This document shows positions 13,500 to 23,323 of a stretch of 64,000 nucleotides of DNA, one piece after another (position 1 is the first letter of the stretch; each line of letters starts with the position of its first letter). Made by a program: the position numbers and the translations under genes. The stretch is taken from assembly GCA_033002965.1 (NCBI GenBank), contig JAURVB010012320.1, positions 62,001 to 126,000 of the forward strand. Reading direction: 5' to 3'. The notes beneath the pieces were generated by a model. That model did no database searches and had not been told where the DNA came from. It worked only from the letters and a program-made list of their open reading frames with translations. This stretch comes from Piper betle. Lineage: Eukaryota > Streptophyta > Magnoliopsida > Piperales > Piperaceae.

Positions 13500-14110
13500 G
13501 AATTCGAAGGTTAGAGCCCTAATATACAAAATAAATGTAGTGAACATGACAGCCCCATGTAAGTTGTTTGCTAGTGGTGTGCTTGGCTCAGCTTGCTCTC
13601 TTTGTTGGTAGGACCACCAATAGTATCATCAATACTTGTTCTGGAGCAAGGGTTACTTCATTTGTAGTTGGTGAGAATGCCGGATGAGGCAAAGGCTAAC
13701 GACCACTCCAAGAAGGGTTTGGTTGCTGAGATAACTGTGCGACTTGTATTGTAGTCGGCTTTACAGTGTTGGACATAGGTTGTTTCAGTGCTGTCAATGA
13801 GGCAGATGCGGTGGGCAGATTAGGAACCTTAAGGGATTCTTCTAGCTACTTTTTTGACCTGGATGAAGTGTTTAACTTAGAAGTTGGAACATGTGACAAC
13901 ATGGTTAGTGGAATTGAATCCTCTTGTGCAAGGACAGTTGCTGACTATCTTGGAGTTGTCCTCTAAGAGGCACTTGCTCGTACAAGAAGGTGATGGAAGC
14001 GCAAAGTAAAAGTCCTCAGGGAATTCTTGGGACATAATATGACTATTTAGTTGTTGCGTGAGACTTTATTCAGTCTTCTGCATGTGCTTCTTTTTGGAAG
14101 GAATGCTGGA
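13500..14110. pseudogene. Possible eroded coding fragment, family not recognised
   Basis: The base composition is balanced and unlike the AT-rich flanks. A 66-codon plus-strand frame (13766-13966) has mixed, protein-like composition (acidic stretch with FFDLDEVFNLEVG). Both strands contain several stops over the full interval, and I recognise no domain. It lies just left of the truncated internal domain of the old family-A element, so it may be pre-existing target sequence or part of a different transposon. Function is not inferred. Confidence 0.25.
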
Positions 14111-14127
14111 TGTCGGGCTGCTAAATG

Positions 14128-14371
14128 AGCAAGCGAGCTAAACTCAGCTTATGCTCGAACTCGACTCAAATAACTCGAAGTTCGTTTGAACTCGACTCGA
14201 GATCGAACGAGTTTTACACATACATATTTGAACATTTTTTATATTGTTCGAGCTCGACTCAAACTCGAATACACTTAAATAGTTTCATTTTGAGGAGCTC
14301 AAAACTAGCTCCTTTGGGAGCTCAAAACTAACTCATTTGAGAGCTCAAAACCAATTCTATTATAAGGGAGA
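14128..14371. repeat. GAGCTCGA/ACTCGACTC-rich stretch, MITE-like
   Basis: Within about 240 bp, the words 'ctcgaactcgactc', 'gaactcgactcgagatcgaacgag', 'gagctcgactcaaactcg' and three copies of 'gagctcaaaac' recur, many self-complementary. This composition is common in small plant DNA transposons. I could not find clean terminal inverted repeats or a duplication, so the boundaries are approximate. Confidence 0.4.
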
Positions 14372-16214
14372 TCGAACAGCTTGTCTCCAGGAGTATGAAA
14401 ACATACTTTACATAGAATTACAAAATCCGCATTTAGCCTATGGCATATGCTTTGGTTAATATCTGCTCATCTCAATCATCTAGATAACTAATAATTAAAA
14501 TGATACATCTAGAGGGGTGAATGGAAATTCACGAGTGAAAATTTTGCTCTGTCTGACATCTCTCGGTTATAGGAAAGGAGACTAGATCTCGTCATACTGT
14601 TGAAGAACTCTCAATAGGTGATATCTCATCCTCACTTGTGAGATCTGACATTAGGTAAATTGGGGAAGTCTACTAGGCTAAGAAAAACCTACTACATAGG
14701 TATGTCACTCTAATCTATGGTAAAGTCAAGGTATCATGTAAGTGAAAGGGGAGATGAAATCCCCGTGTAGTGTAATGGGTGGCCAAAATATCGGTAGGTA
14801 TATGAACTTGTCTCTAAGATCACCATGATTCACTATGCCATAGGTGACCAGTCTGTGGAACAGTCAGTCATTGACAAATCTCAGAAATGGCTCCTAAGTA
14901 GTTCTAGTTCAATTAACTAACAGTAGACACGTGTTTCTCGATACTGAACTAGTCATGTATTTCTAAATGGGGGGGGTTTAAACAAAGTAAAGAACCATTA
15001 TCTCCCCTCAAGTCTACGGGGCCGCTCTTCCGTGGTGTACGGCCTGTCGTCTTGTATCGATTTGTAGTACTAATCTTGACTCACATGACTACTACCGCTG
15101 TAGTAGACTCTTAAACAAGGCTATCAATCAAGATGAATATACACTGGTATCATTCTATCTAGTCAGCATGGCCTGTTCTGTCTGAAGTTCCTGTTTACAT
15201 CACTCTCAAGCTGGGGTGAAACCGTCATCGTAAGGTTGGTCTTCAAACACCTACCTGCACTGTAAGCCCTAATGAGTATCATGAAAGTACCTCTATACTC
15301 ACGGCAAGGCTCAACCCTATGGTTCAAGGTAAAAACTAAATCATGCTGACGAAACACAAGGGAATCACTATCTCTTTGAAAGTCACTTCCTCATTAGCCC
15401 TTTATCTATGCCCAATACTCTAGTACAAGTTAAACTCCTCTTGTTGGATGGCCAATCGCTAAATGGGTTAAACTGCATGTGTGACCATCTACTAACCATC
15501 AGATCTGTGTATGCTAGTTGTGGGTCCATGGATGTATTATCGTGTTGTTTGAACAATCTAATCACTATGGTTGTCCCATCTAGAGGTCATAATGTGATGT
15601 TCTCTGACTCTGTCCATGCGCATCCCTATGAGATTGTCACTAACTATATCTGATGGGGTTATTTTTAATATACATCCAATTGAGAGTTGATGAAGTTGGA
15701 TCCTATGCCATCTCATCAGGATAACCTCAGTTTTTCATAACTCTACTCTGTTCTGCTAATGCCACTGTAGCTATATATTGTTCATCCTCTTATCGAGGCC
15801 TTTGTCAGGGAAGAAGAAGCCAAAACTCTACCAAGCCGGACATAAACTTGTGAAAGAGGGGAGGCGGTGAGGTGCCCATCATGGCATGCCTGTCAGATTC
15901 CTTCTCACATATGGATCTAGTATCCATCTTATACCTATTCTACCTCTACTAGCACTACAACATGCCCGCTCACATCTAACTGAGCAAACAATCTGATAAC
16001 ATGATAAAAATCCTTAGAAATGACCTATCATCTCAACTAAGACAATTCCACATATTTTTTATCAAGCCCTGAATACACTGTTATGCAACTAACTTATAAA
16101 AAAGTATCTGCATGTAAAGAAAGTAAACAAAAATATACCTACCAGTTGGACTTAAAGCAGTCTTTGCACACACATCACATATGAAAATATCTTCCAACTT
16201 AATCGATCGAGAGT
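14372..16214 (-). mobile_element. Internal domain of an old family-A LARD-like element (truncated)
   Basis: Block by block this is the reverse complement of the young element's internal domain. 'ggagtatgaaaacatac' (14391) matches the region near 24820, the 'ggccaaaatatcgg..accatgattcactatgccataggtgaccag' stretch (14780-14860) matches 24340-24420, and the blocks up to 16200 match 22050-24300. It holds no gag, protease, RT or integrase sequence. The PPT-proximal part and the 3' LTR are missing to the left. Open frames (15163-15357, 15383-15565, 15408-15653) are short, on both strands, and not shared with other copies. Confidence 0.8.
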
Positions 16215-16227
16215 GGCTCTGATGCCA
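16215..16227 (-). other. Primer-binding site (PBS), initiator Met-tRNA type
   Basis: The minus strand reads TGGCATCAGAGCC, one mismatch from the canonical TGGTATCAGAGCC complementary to the 3' end of plant initiator Met-tRNA. It lies 3 bp inside the LTR end at 16231, as in the other copies. It fixes the element as minus strand. Confidence 0.85.
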
Positions 16228-16230
16228 AAC

Positions 16231-19038
16231 TGTGACACTTTGAATCCGGCTCGCTCGGGAACCGAACCGGACAGTCACGGGTCTCGAGTGGAACTATACT
16301 CGGCGTCTCAAGATGGAACATACCGGTCGCTATACATGGATGAATGCACGGAATCCTATCATGCTGCTATGTGGATGACATGATAACTAGCTTACAAATT
16401 AAATTAATTACGATAAAATAGATAGAAATTCCAAAAATAAAACGGATAGAATCTCCCCTAAAAGCAATCAGGGGCCACCCTATTAAATCATCATGTATAA
16501 ATATATAAAACCATCAACAACCATTACACAATACTTTTCATGTAAACATTTAATTTGGCCACATCAAAATATCCTACGTTTTTGGGTCTCAAACCCACCT
16601 GCTCATTTGTTCATCTTCATTTTTATCATGCAATAATTACACTAACATATATACTTCAAATCTTGTTCTCAATATGCATTTGCATATAACAAAACCTTCA
16701 TCATAATTATTTCATTTTTTTCATAATAACATAACAAAACAGTTAAAACATACAATCGATCGGTGCACATGAGTGTGTGTGCGCAAGGTAGGCCACTGGT
16801 CCTCCGTCCAAGTTGGCATATCCAATATTTAATCCTCACCTACCTATATATAAAGAAAAGTGTCAGTAACGAATGTTACTGGTCCAAAATATAACTACAT
16901 AACAAACTGGCAAATGAGAGCAAACTCACATTTTGAAGAAAACTTTTATATACTTCTCGTGAACACTCCTAAGGGCATCTACTGAGGAGCCGCCAGGATG
17001 CAAACCCAGTAGCATCCCAAACTGACTGGTCTACTGATGCCTCTCTCAGTATTTTCTCATTTCATTTTCATGGCCCCTTGGGACTACTAGTATATTCTAA
17101 GCCCTCTCCTTTTCTCCATAATTCTCTTGGCTTTGAGCACAAAAGTAGAGGACTCTCAGGCAATCCCCTTTAGCACCCTTTGAACCAAAAGTCTGGACAT
17201 GCGCTATACTAAATAGTACCCATAATCCTTCGCATTTCTCCTGTTGTGAGGAGCTCAAAATAGGAGTTGTCAGGATCCCTCGGGATTGGAACAGTCCGCT
17301 CACTAATCCAAAGCCTACTTTGACTAGTGTGTGCACCTGCTCATAATACGTGCGAGTCAGTTTTCCCTTCTCTCGTTTCACTAAAAATTCGAGAAAATTA
17401 TATGTAGGTCTGAGAAGAGATTTATATGATATGCCCAAAGGCGAATGCGGTGGATCTTATTTTCAAAATTAAACTTGAGGGATCTCATCCTCCAGAAAAT
17501 CAATCGATTATATGACCTTGGTTAAGTGGGATTTGATAAAATGCCACTTAACCCGTCCTACAAATAATAAAACAAACATACAATAGAATAAATCTTAAAA
17601 TAGGGACGAGTTCTTAACGGACCTAGCAAAAGCTTTGAGCGTGTTCTCATGCCTATGCAGCAAGCTCCTACTCCATACCTACACAACAAGACTAAATACT
17701 AATGCCCAGTATAATGCACAAATGCTACACTTCACACCAATCCATACAAGACAACAATTTTTGCCTACTTCTCAACCTAGGGCATTCATTCATAAAAACT
17801 ATATACATAATTCATTAATTAATTGTCTAACCCTAGTTCACCATTATCATATGTTAACATGCATTTAAATTTAAACTGACATCTATTTCCGGTCACTCCA
17901 TTTGCATCACAATAAGATAATAAAAGAATTCATTATCAAATAAAGTTGAATAAAATTCTATACCTAATTGTCGGTCCCGCAGCGACTGCCATGATTTCCA
18001 TCTATTGCCAAAGCAAGGTGACGGTTGCTGAGGGGCTGGGTTGGCGGAGCTGGTGCCCTTGTGGCCGGGTTACCATGGCTGGCGATTGCTGTCCAGCAGA
18101 AACTTGCGCATAGTCGCAGCATGAAAGCATCGAAAAAGGGGTCAGCTAGGTGGAGTTGTTGGCTGGGTGAGGAAGGCCGGGGCAAGGGTGGTAGCAAGGG
18201 GTTGATGACGGAAATAAATCGCCAAGGCCATCGCCAGATACAGCGCTAGTCGCTGGTGGGAAGAAATGTGGTCGGTTAGGGCAAAGGGTACCAAAAGAGG
18301 GGTTTTCAATTTGGGGAGGGGATTGGTGCAATTGAGGCCATCAAGGGAACTTGGAGGGGATGGGGAAGACGACGGTGGTGCACAACAGCCGATGGCGGCT
18401 CTGGTCTTTGGCAGCAGCAACCTGCAGCAGCGGCTTCATTTCCGAAGTCACCGTGCATGTCGGGAATGTTGAGGGAACAGTGAGGGAGGGTGGCTGGAGC
18501 CCATCGCCGGAGTTTGCGACTGGTGATGGCAGTAACAAGGTCGCGGCTGGCTCGGGTGAGGATCATGGGGGAGAGGATAGGGAGAAAATGGAGAAGGGAG
18601 CTGGGCAGGGAGGGCGTTGGCAAGGCGGTGAGGTGGTTGGGGCAACGGCCGCAGCAAACGGTAGTTGTCAGTGACAGGGTGAAAAGGGAAGCAAGTGGGG
18701 GTCGATCGTCGTGCAGAAAAAAGAGAGGGTCAGGAGGAAAAGATAATGTGGTTGGGGTATTTTCGTTATAAAAACTTGACTCTGCTCTTGACTCGAGTGA
18801 ATATTACGAAATATATCCTAAAAAATTTAAAATAAAATAGAATAAAATATAAAAAATATAGCAATCGAGTTCTAACTCGAAAAGCATGCTCTAAATGTAT
18901 AAACTGACCCAGAAATAATAAATATGCATCCTAACGCACTAAACTACCTAAAACTAATTCTAGGCATACTCGTATATATTCTAATAACTCATTTTGTTAT
19001 TGTCTTACTGACATTATCAGCATATATCTGAGTACACA
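16231..19038 (-). mobile_element. Old LTR-A (5' LTR of minus-strand element), 3' part; continues at 28615-28743
   Basis: It runs from the PBS-proximal end (plus-strand TGTGACAC at 16231) and is broken at 19038 by the young family-A element. The remainder is 28615-28743, giving about 2.94 kb against 3.0 kb in the young LTR. Shared blocks in reverse complement include the 'ggatcc..cgggattggaacagtccgc' block (17265-17300) and 'gtctggacatgcgc' (17190). The GC-rich leader is at 17970-18770 and the GACTCGAGT module at 18750-18800. Exon-like signals match the young LTR: an internal block of 56 nt (17623-17678) has the same length and the same AG|..|GTCCGT borders. GC-rich frames at 17964-18771 overlap on both strands and are not called as genes. 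Confidence 0.85.
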
Positions 19039-19269
19039 TGTAAAACCCACGATTCGAGTTAGGGTTTTATATTCAGAACCGGTCGGGTCGACCGTTATTT
19101 TTTCGAGTTGAGTCAGTTTCAGGACACGTGTACCGAGCCGATGCCAGTCGCGTGTATGAGCTATGAGGGTCATGCGTACCCAAGTATATGATGATAACGT
19201 CATGAACACAGCAGAACAGAATGAGTTATCAGAATATATGAGAGTATGCCAGTCATTTTTTTATTATTT

Positions 19270-19278
19270 TTATATATA
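19270..19278 (+). promoter_or_regulatory. Candidate TATA box 1 of LTR-A (copy at 25840-25848)
   Basis: TTATATATA lies ~230 bp into the LTR, upstream of the hairpin and GC-rich block. An A/T-rich TATA-like stretch also occurs upstream of the module in the old LTR-A (18835-18865, minus). Position and context suit a promoter for a transcript starting near 19300. No experimental start is visible, so this is an inference. Confidence 0.4.
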
Positions 19279-19451
19279 GTGGATCGTAGAATTAGTTTTA
19301 GGCCGTTTACCGCGTTAGGACGCGTTCGGGCAGTTTGGGTGGGTTGATAGTTCTAGAGCATATCATTATAATTTTTTTGGTGTTGTTTGATTTTACGGGA
19401 TTTTTCCCGATTTTTATGAATTTTTTTAGGATTTAATACGAGTTAGTTATG

Positions 19452-19484
19452 ATACTTGACTCGAGCCGGAGACGAGTCAAGTAT
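19452..19484 (+). promoter_or_regulatory. Perfect 12-bp-stem hairpin (ATACTTGACTCG / CGAGTCAAGTAT)
   Basis: The two 12-base arms are exact reverse complements around a 9-base loop, and the identical structure is in the 3' LTR at 26021-26053. It is followed by 'ttacgagtttgcca' and then the CpG-rich block. The same combination of GACTCGAGTC-like dyad and 'ttacgaa.ttgcca' recurs in other element classes of the window. The role is unknown; it could be a transcription-factor site pair or an RNA leader structure. Confidence 0.7.
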
Positions 19485-19489
19485 TATTT

Positions 19490-20221
19490 ACGAGTTTGCC
19501 ACCCAACTAATTTTTCACCCCGACTTTTCTCCCCCACGCCCAAACCCTCGCCGCGCCGCCCCTGTTCGCGCGCCACCGCCGCCACGGCCGGCGCCGCCTG
19601 GCCGCCGATCGACGCCGCCCAGCCCGGCCACGGCGTCGCCCTGCCGCCCCGACCAGGTCCGGCCCCCATCGGACCGCCGCGACGCGAGGAAACCACGCCG
19701 CGACGCCGCGGCCGCGTTGCGGTCGCGTCGCCGATTCCGCCGCCGGCGAGCATCGCCACCACGATCAGGTGGTCGCCTCAGCACCGTCGACCACCCAGTG
19801 ACGCTTCCTGACCGGAGCGGAGGCCGTCGCCGCCGTGGCCGGCCGGATCTAGCAACCACCACGGCCGGCCTCTGTTTTGCCATTTTCCGGCGAGCCGCCG
19901 CCTCCATTGGCCACGCTGAGGTCATAGATGAGTCGGGCTCGCCGAGCCGGTTCCGAGGGTACCCAACACGACCCCTTTCCGACCAGTAGACGCCGCCGGC
20001 GATTGTCGCCGGAAAACCACCGGAAGTCGCCGGAAAACCGCCAGTAGCTGCCGGAAAACCGCCGGAAAATCGGAATTTCTGGAATTCGCCGGAATTCACC
20101 GGATCTTCCGCGGGGCTCACCCAGTGGAGCCCGATCGAACTTCGGACGCCGAGGAGCGCCGAATTCGAGCTCCGAGACGCGCGACGGAACCCTAGCCGTC
20201 GCCGATTGCCGACGACGTGAG
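19490..20221 (+). other. CpG-rich leader-like block of LTR-A
   Basis: About 730 bp of strongly GC-rich DNA lie between the hairpin and an AT-rich stretch, with sharp boundaries on both sides. The last 230 bp carry repeated 'gccggaaaa' units (19996-20103). Both strands give long open frames because stop codons are rare at this composition. The block ends in GACGTGAG|GTATAATT, a plausible splice donor. The equivalent in the old LTR-A (17964-18770, minus) ends in AATTAG|GTATAGAA. Confidence 0.6.
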
Positions 20222-20744
20222 GTATAATTACCTCCGATTGAGTTATTTAAAATTGATGATAATTGTTAGCATAGCATGCTAGGGTTGATTAATTATCATG
20301 ATGAATGTTAAGATTATGAATGAAGTAAACAGTGTATGATGGATTAATGACTAATTAGGGATGAAATGATAAGTTACATGATGAGATTAAGTGTGAATGA
20401 AGGTAAGTGATCTAATGAGGTAGATCAAGTCTGAGCATGATAAGTCGAGTACGATGTAACTTAGAAAAACATAATAAAATTGGTATGAATAGGATGAGTT
20501 AGGATTATTTACATTTTATGATTATTTGATTGTTATGTTGATGGATGCTTGTATTGTGATTGTGATGTTATTGAGTTTGATGCATCATTTAGTTAGCGGG
20601 CGTTAGTATTTAGTTTTGATGTGTAGGTACGGAGTAGGAGCTCGCCGCCTAGGCGCGATGACACGCTTGGAGCTTCTACCAGGTCCGTTTAGGACTCGTC
20701 TTGTTTTACGCTCTTCTATTGTATGTTTATGTTATTATTTGCAG
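20222..20744 (+). other. Intron-like interval with a 56-nt exon-like block (20627-20682) in LTR-A
   Basis: A donor-like GAG|GTATAATT at 20221/20222 opens an AT-rich stretch that ends at an acceptor-like GTGTAG (20626). A 56-nt block closes with CTACCAG|GTCCGT, and TTATTATTTGCAG ends at 20744. The diverged old LTR-A keeps every border: donor at 17964, 56-nt block 17623-17678 with GTGTAG before and GTCCGT after, and ..TTTGTAG ending at 17558. The 62-65 nt between the block and the last acceptor is short for a plant intron, so one long intron 20222-20744 is an alternative. Splicing is inferred, not shown. Confidence 0.45.
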
Positions 20745-20910
20745 GACGGGTTAAGTGGCGTTTTATTGGATCCCACTTAACTCGGGCCATTTAACCGAAT
20801 ATTTTCCGGATTAATAACCCCTCGAGGATGAGATCCCTCGAGGATGATTTCGAAAACAAGATCCACCACAAGTTGCCTTCGGGCCTATTATATGAATCCC
20901 TTCCCAGGCC

Positions 20911-20921
20911 TATATATATAG
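20911..20921 (+). promoter_or_regulatory. Candidate TATA box 2 of LTR-A (copy at 27480-27490)
   Basis: TATATATATAG follows 'cccaggcc'. Corresponding TATA-like words sit in the same relative place in LTR-B (for example 'cctatttataag' on the minus strand near 6960-6975) and LTR-C ('ccttatatatac', minus, near 3215). Conservation across three diverged LTR families makes it a good candidate core promoter, in competition with box 1. Confidence 0.45.
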
Positions 20922-22040
20922 TTTTATCGAGTTTTCAGTGAGACGAGAGATGGAGAAACCGACTGCACGTACCATGCAGAGGATGCCGTGACAGTCAAAG
21001 CGGGCTCTGGATTAGTGCCAGCGGACTGTTCCATTCCCGAGGGATCCTGACAACTCCGCGTTTGAGTTCCTCACACCCGGAGAACGTGGAGGTTTACGGG
21101 TACTGTTTAGTACAGCGCATGTCCGGACTTGTGGTTCAAAGGGTACTAAAGGCGACTGCCTGAGAGTACTCGGCCTTCGTGCTCAAGGCCAGGAGAAATA
21201 TGGAGGTAAGGAGAGGGCTTAGGATAAAGTTTCACGAGAAGTACTGAAAAAGAAGTGCTGAGAGTAGCACAGTACCAGCAGCAGAGCAGTAAGTTCGGGA
21301 TGCTACCGGGTCTGCAGCCCAGTGGCTCCTCAGTAGTGCCCTTCAGAGTGTTCTTGAGGAAGTATATGGTTTTCTTTCAGATGAGAGTTTGCTCTCATAG
21401 CCAGTTTGTTATAGTTATTTTCTTTTCCGGACCAGTAACGCTTGTTACTGACGTTTTTCTTATATATATGTAGGTGATAAGCACGAGATGGATGTGCCGG
21501 CCGGGACGGAGGAGCAATAAGGTCTTCTGCACACACATATTGGGTGATTGAATATTTCATGTTTTGTTTATGATGTTGTTTAATAAACATGCTATGATTA
21601 AATGTTTGAGGCATGATAATGATACGAAATGAGATGATCACAGTAGCGCAGCAAAAGTATGATGGGTTAGGACCCAAGTTCCAGAATGAGCTTATAGTAT
21701 ATCAGATTGTGTGTAATGAAATTGTTGATATATGCTTATATACTTGTATATATTATTTTGACAGGGTGGACCCTAATCGCACTTTTAGGGGAGACCCCTG
21801 TCTGTTTTATTTCAGAATTTTGATCGTAACTGTATTGGTGTGTATTTTGAATTGCTTGTCATTCATGTAGTACCATGTTAGGATTTTGCGTATTTATTCA
21901 TTCATGATGGATCGTATCTTCATCTTAAGACGCCGAGATTGGATCCACATGAGTTAGGTTCGGGTTAGCCGACCTAACCGGGGCCTGTAACATGCCGGTT
22001 CGGTTCACGAGCGTGAACCGGATTTGGGGTGTTACAACAT

Positions 22041-22053
22041 TGGTATCAGAGCC
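22041..22053 (+). other. Primer-binding site of the young family-A element
   Basis: TGGTATCAGAGCC is an exact match to the complement of the plant initiator Met-tRNA 3' end. It begins 4 bp after the 5' LTR end at 22036. Confidence 0.95.
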
Positions 22054-23070
22054 ACTCTCGGCCGATTAAGATGTATGATACTTTAATAGGTGATGTGTGT
22101 GCAAAGACTGCTCCGAGTCCAGCTGGCAGGTATGTTTTCGTATATTTTCTTTACATGCAGATCTTCTTCATAAGTTATTTGGATAACAGTGTATTCAGAA
22201 CTGGATCAGAAATATGTGGAACTAACCTTAGTTAAGCTGACAGGTCATCTTTATGGATTGTTATCATGATATCAGATTATTTGGTTAGATGTGAGCAAGA
22301 GTATGTCGTAGCGCTAGCAGAGGTAGAATGGGTATAAGATCCCATTTTATACCAGATCTAGATGTCAGCAGGAATCTGACAGGCTTGTCATGATGGGCTT
22401 AGAGACCCATTAGTTCTGTCCATCGCATAAGTTAATTAGATGATTGACCAAGTGTTAGTGTCTTGCATGTCACCACATTAGTCCTGTTTTCATGGGACAT
22501 GGTGTACATGATAGGAATGAGTCAAAAAGAACAGGGGTAATAATAAGGAGCTTGAAGTATAGAGATATTAGCAAGCTAGTTGACACATGAGATGGACCAC
22601 TTCCAGAAGATAGTGATGAATGAGGATGAGTAGCGAGGTGGACCAGCAGTCCAATGGGTACTTCACCGCATCCCCTCCTCCGTTAGTTTATGACCTACTG
22701 GTAGCAGTTTTGGCTTCACTTTACCAGACAGAGGTCTCGATATGATGAGGAAAAGATCAGGATTACTATTGCCTATGAGATCAGATATTTGACAGAATTC
22801 CACTAGAGACAAGGTACCAGACCAGTGATTGCCATTTGAGGGCCAACCAACACTGATGAACGCAGTCATTTCAGATTTCAGGAGATTAGAGTGGGTTCAG
22901 CATAGGTTACCATCATAGGTGTCAGCACCATGATGCAAACCCTCCGGATCAGACACGCATGACTAGATAACCTAAGTCGAGTTGTTAACAGCCAAGATTT
23001 GTCAGAGACAGTAGAGTGGATTTACGATGTATACGATCAGGATCAGATTTTTAGTATCTAGGTAGAATCA

Positions 23071-23323
23071 GCGCCGACAGAGTTACACAACCGCCGACCG
23101 AGTGCACAACCACCGACCGAGTGCGCAACCACCGACCGAGTTGCACGACCACCGACCGAATTGCACGACCGCCGACCGAGTTGCACGACCGCCGACCGAG
23201 TTGCACGACCGCCGACCGAGTCACACAACCATCGCCGAGGTGCACAACTGCCGTCCGAGATGCACTACCCCCGACCGAAGACGCACTACCGCCGTCCGTG
23301 TATTGCTCATCCGCCGACCGAGT
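23071..23323 (+). repeat. 20-bp minisatellite (unit TTGCACGACCGCCGACCGAG)
   Basis: About 12 tandem units, the central ones nearly identical and the outer ones diverged. 20 bp is not a multiple of 3, so the frames over it (23102-23341, 23121-23330) repeat every 60 bp and are artefacts. The minus-strand relatives carry the same array at the same place with different copy number: 34231-34447 (about 10 diverged units) and 44375-44417 (about 2 units). Confidence 0.9.

Larger units (their letters stand above)
12361..14371. other. Unassigned interval between LTR-C and the old family-A element
   Basis: I found no family landmark from the rest of the window here. 12361-12920 is AT-rich unique-looking sequence. 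12925-13040 contains a short plus-strand stretch resembling eroded coding sequence. 13059-13426 is pyrimidine-rich low-complexity DNA. 13500-14110 has balanced base composition and could be an eroded gene or transposase fragment. 14128-14371 is rich in GAGCTCGA-like words. It could be the older target DNA of the nest. Confidence 0.5.
19039..22036 (+). repeat. 5' LTR of the young family-A element
   Basis: Order of landmarks: TG start, a TATA-like box (19270), a perfect hairpin (19452-19484), a CpG-rich block (19490-20221), an AT-rich intron-like stretch (20222-20626), a 56-nt exon-like block (20627-20682), 'gacgggttaagtggc' (20745), twin 'ccctcgaggatga' copies (20819-20850), a second TATA-like box (20911), and the end ..GTGTTACA. 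The frames in the GC-rich part (19449-19811, 19456-19989 on plus; 19484-19762, 19515-20120 on minus) overlap on both strands and are composition effects. Confidence 0.95.

Noticed and set aside
14128..14371. A defined MITE with terminal inverted repeats
   Set aside because: Self-complementary words are dense, but I could not find matched termini with a target duplication, so it is listed only as a repeat-rich stretch.
18142..18771. Several overlapping frames of 60-107 codons on both strands
   Set aside because: They lie in the GC-rich leader-like part of the old LTR-A, overlap each other in opposite directions, and have no counterpart in the young LTR-A.
19456..19989. 177-codon frame present in both LTR-A copies (also 26025-26558)
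   Set aside because: Its duplication only reflects LTR identity. Opposite-strand frames of 201 codons cover the same bases, and the old LTR-A does not keep it.
22041..22053. tRNA gene suggested by the Met-tRNA-like sequence
   Set aside because: Only the 3'-end complement is present beside an LTR; no cloverleaf. It is a PBS.
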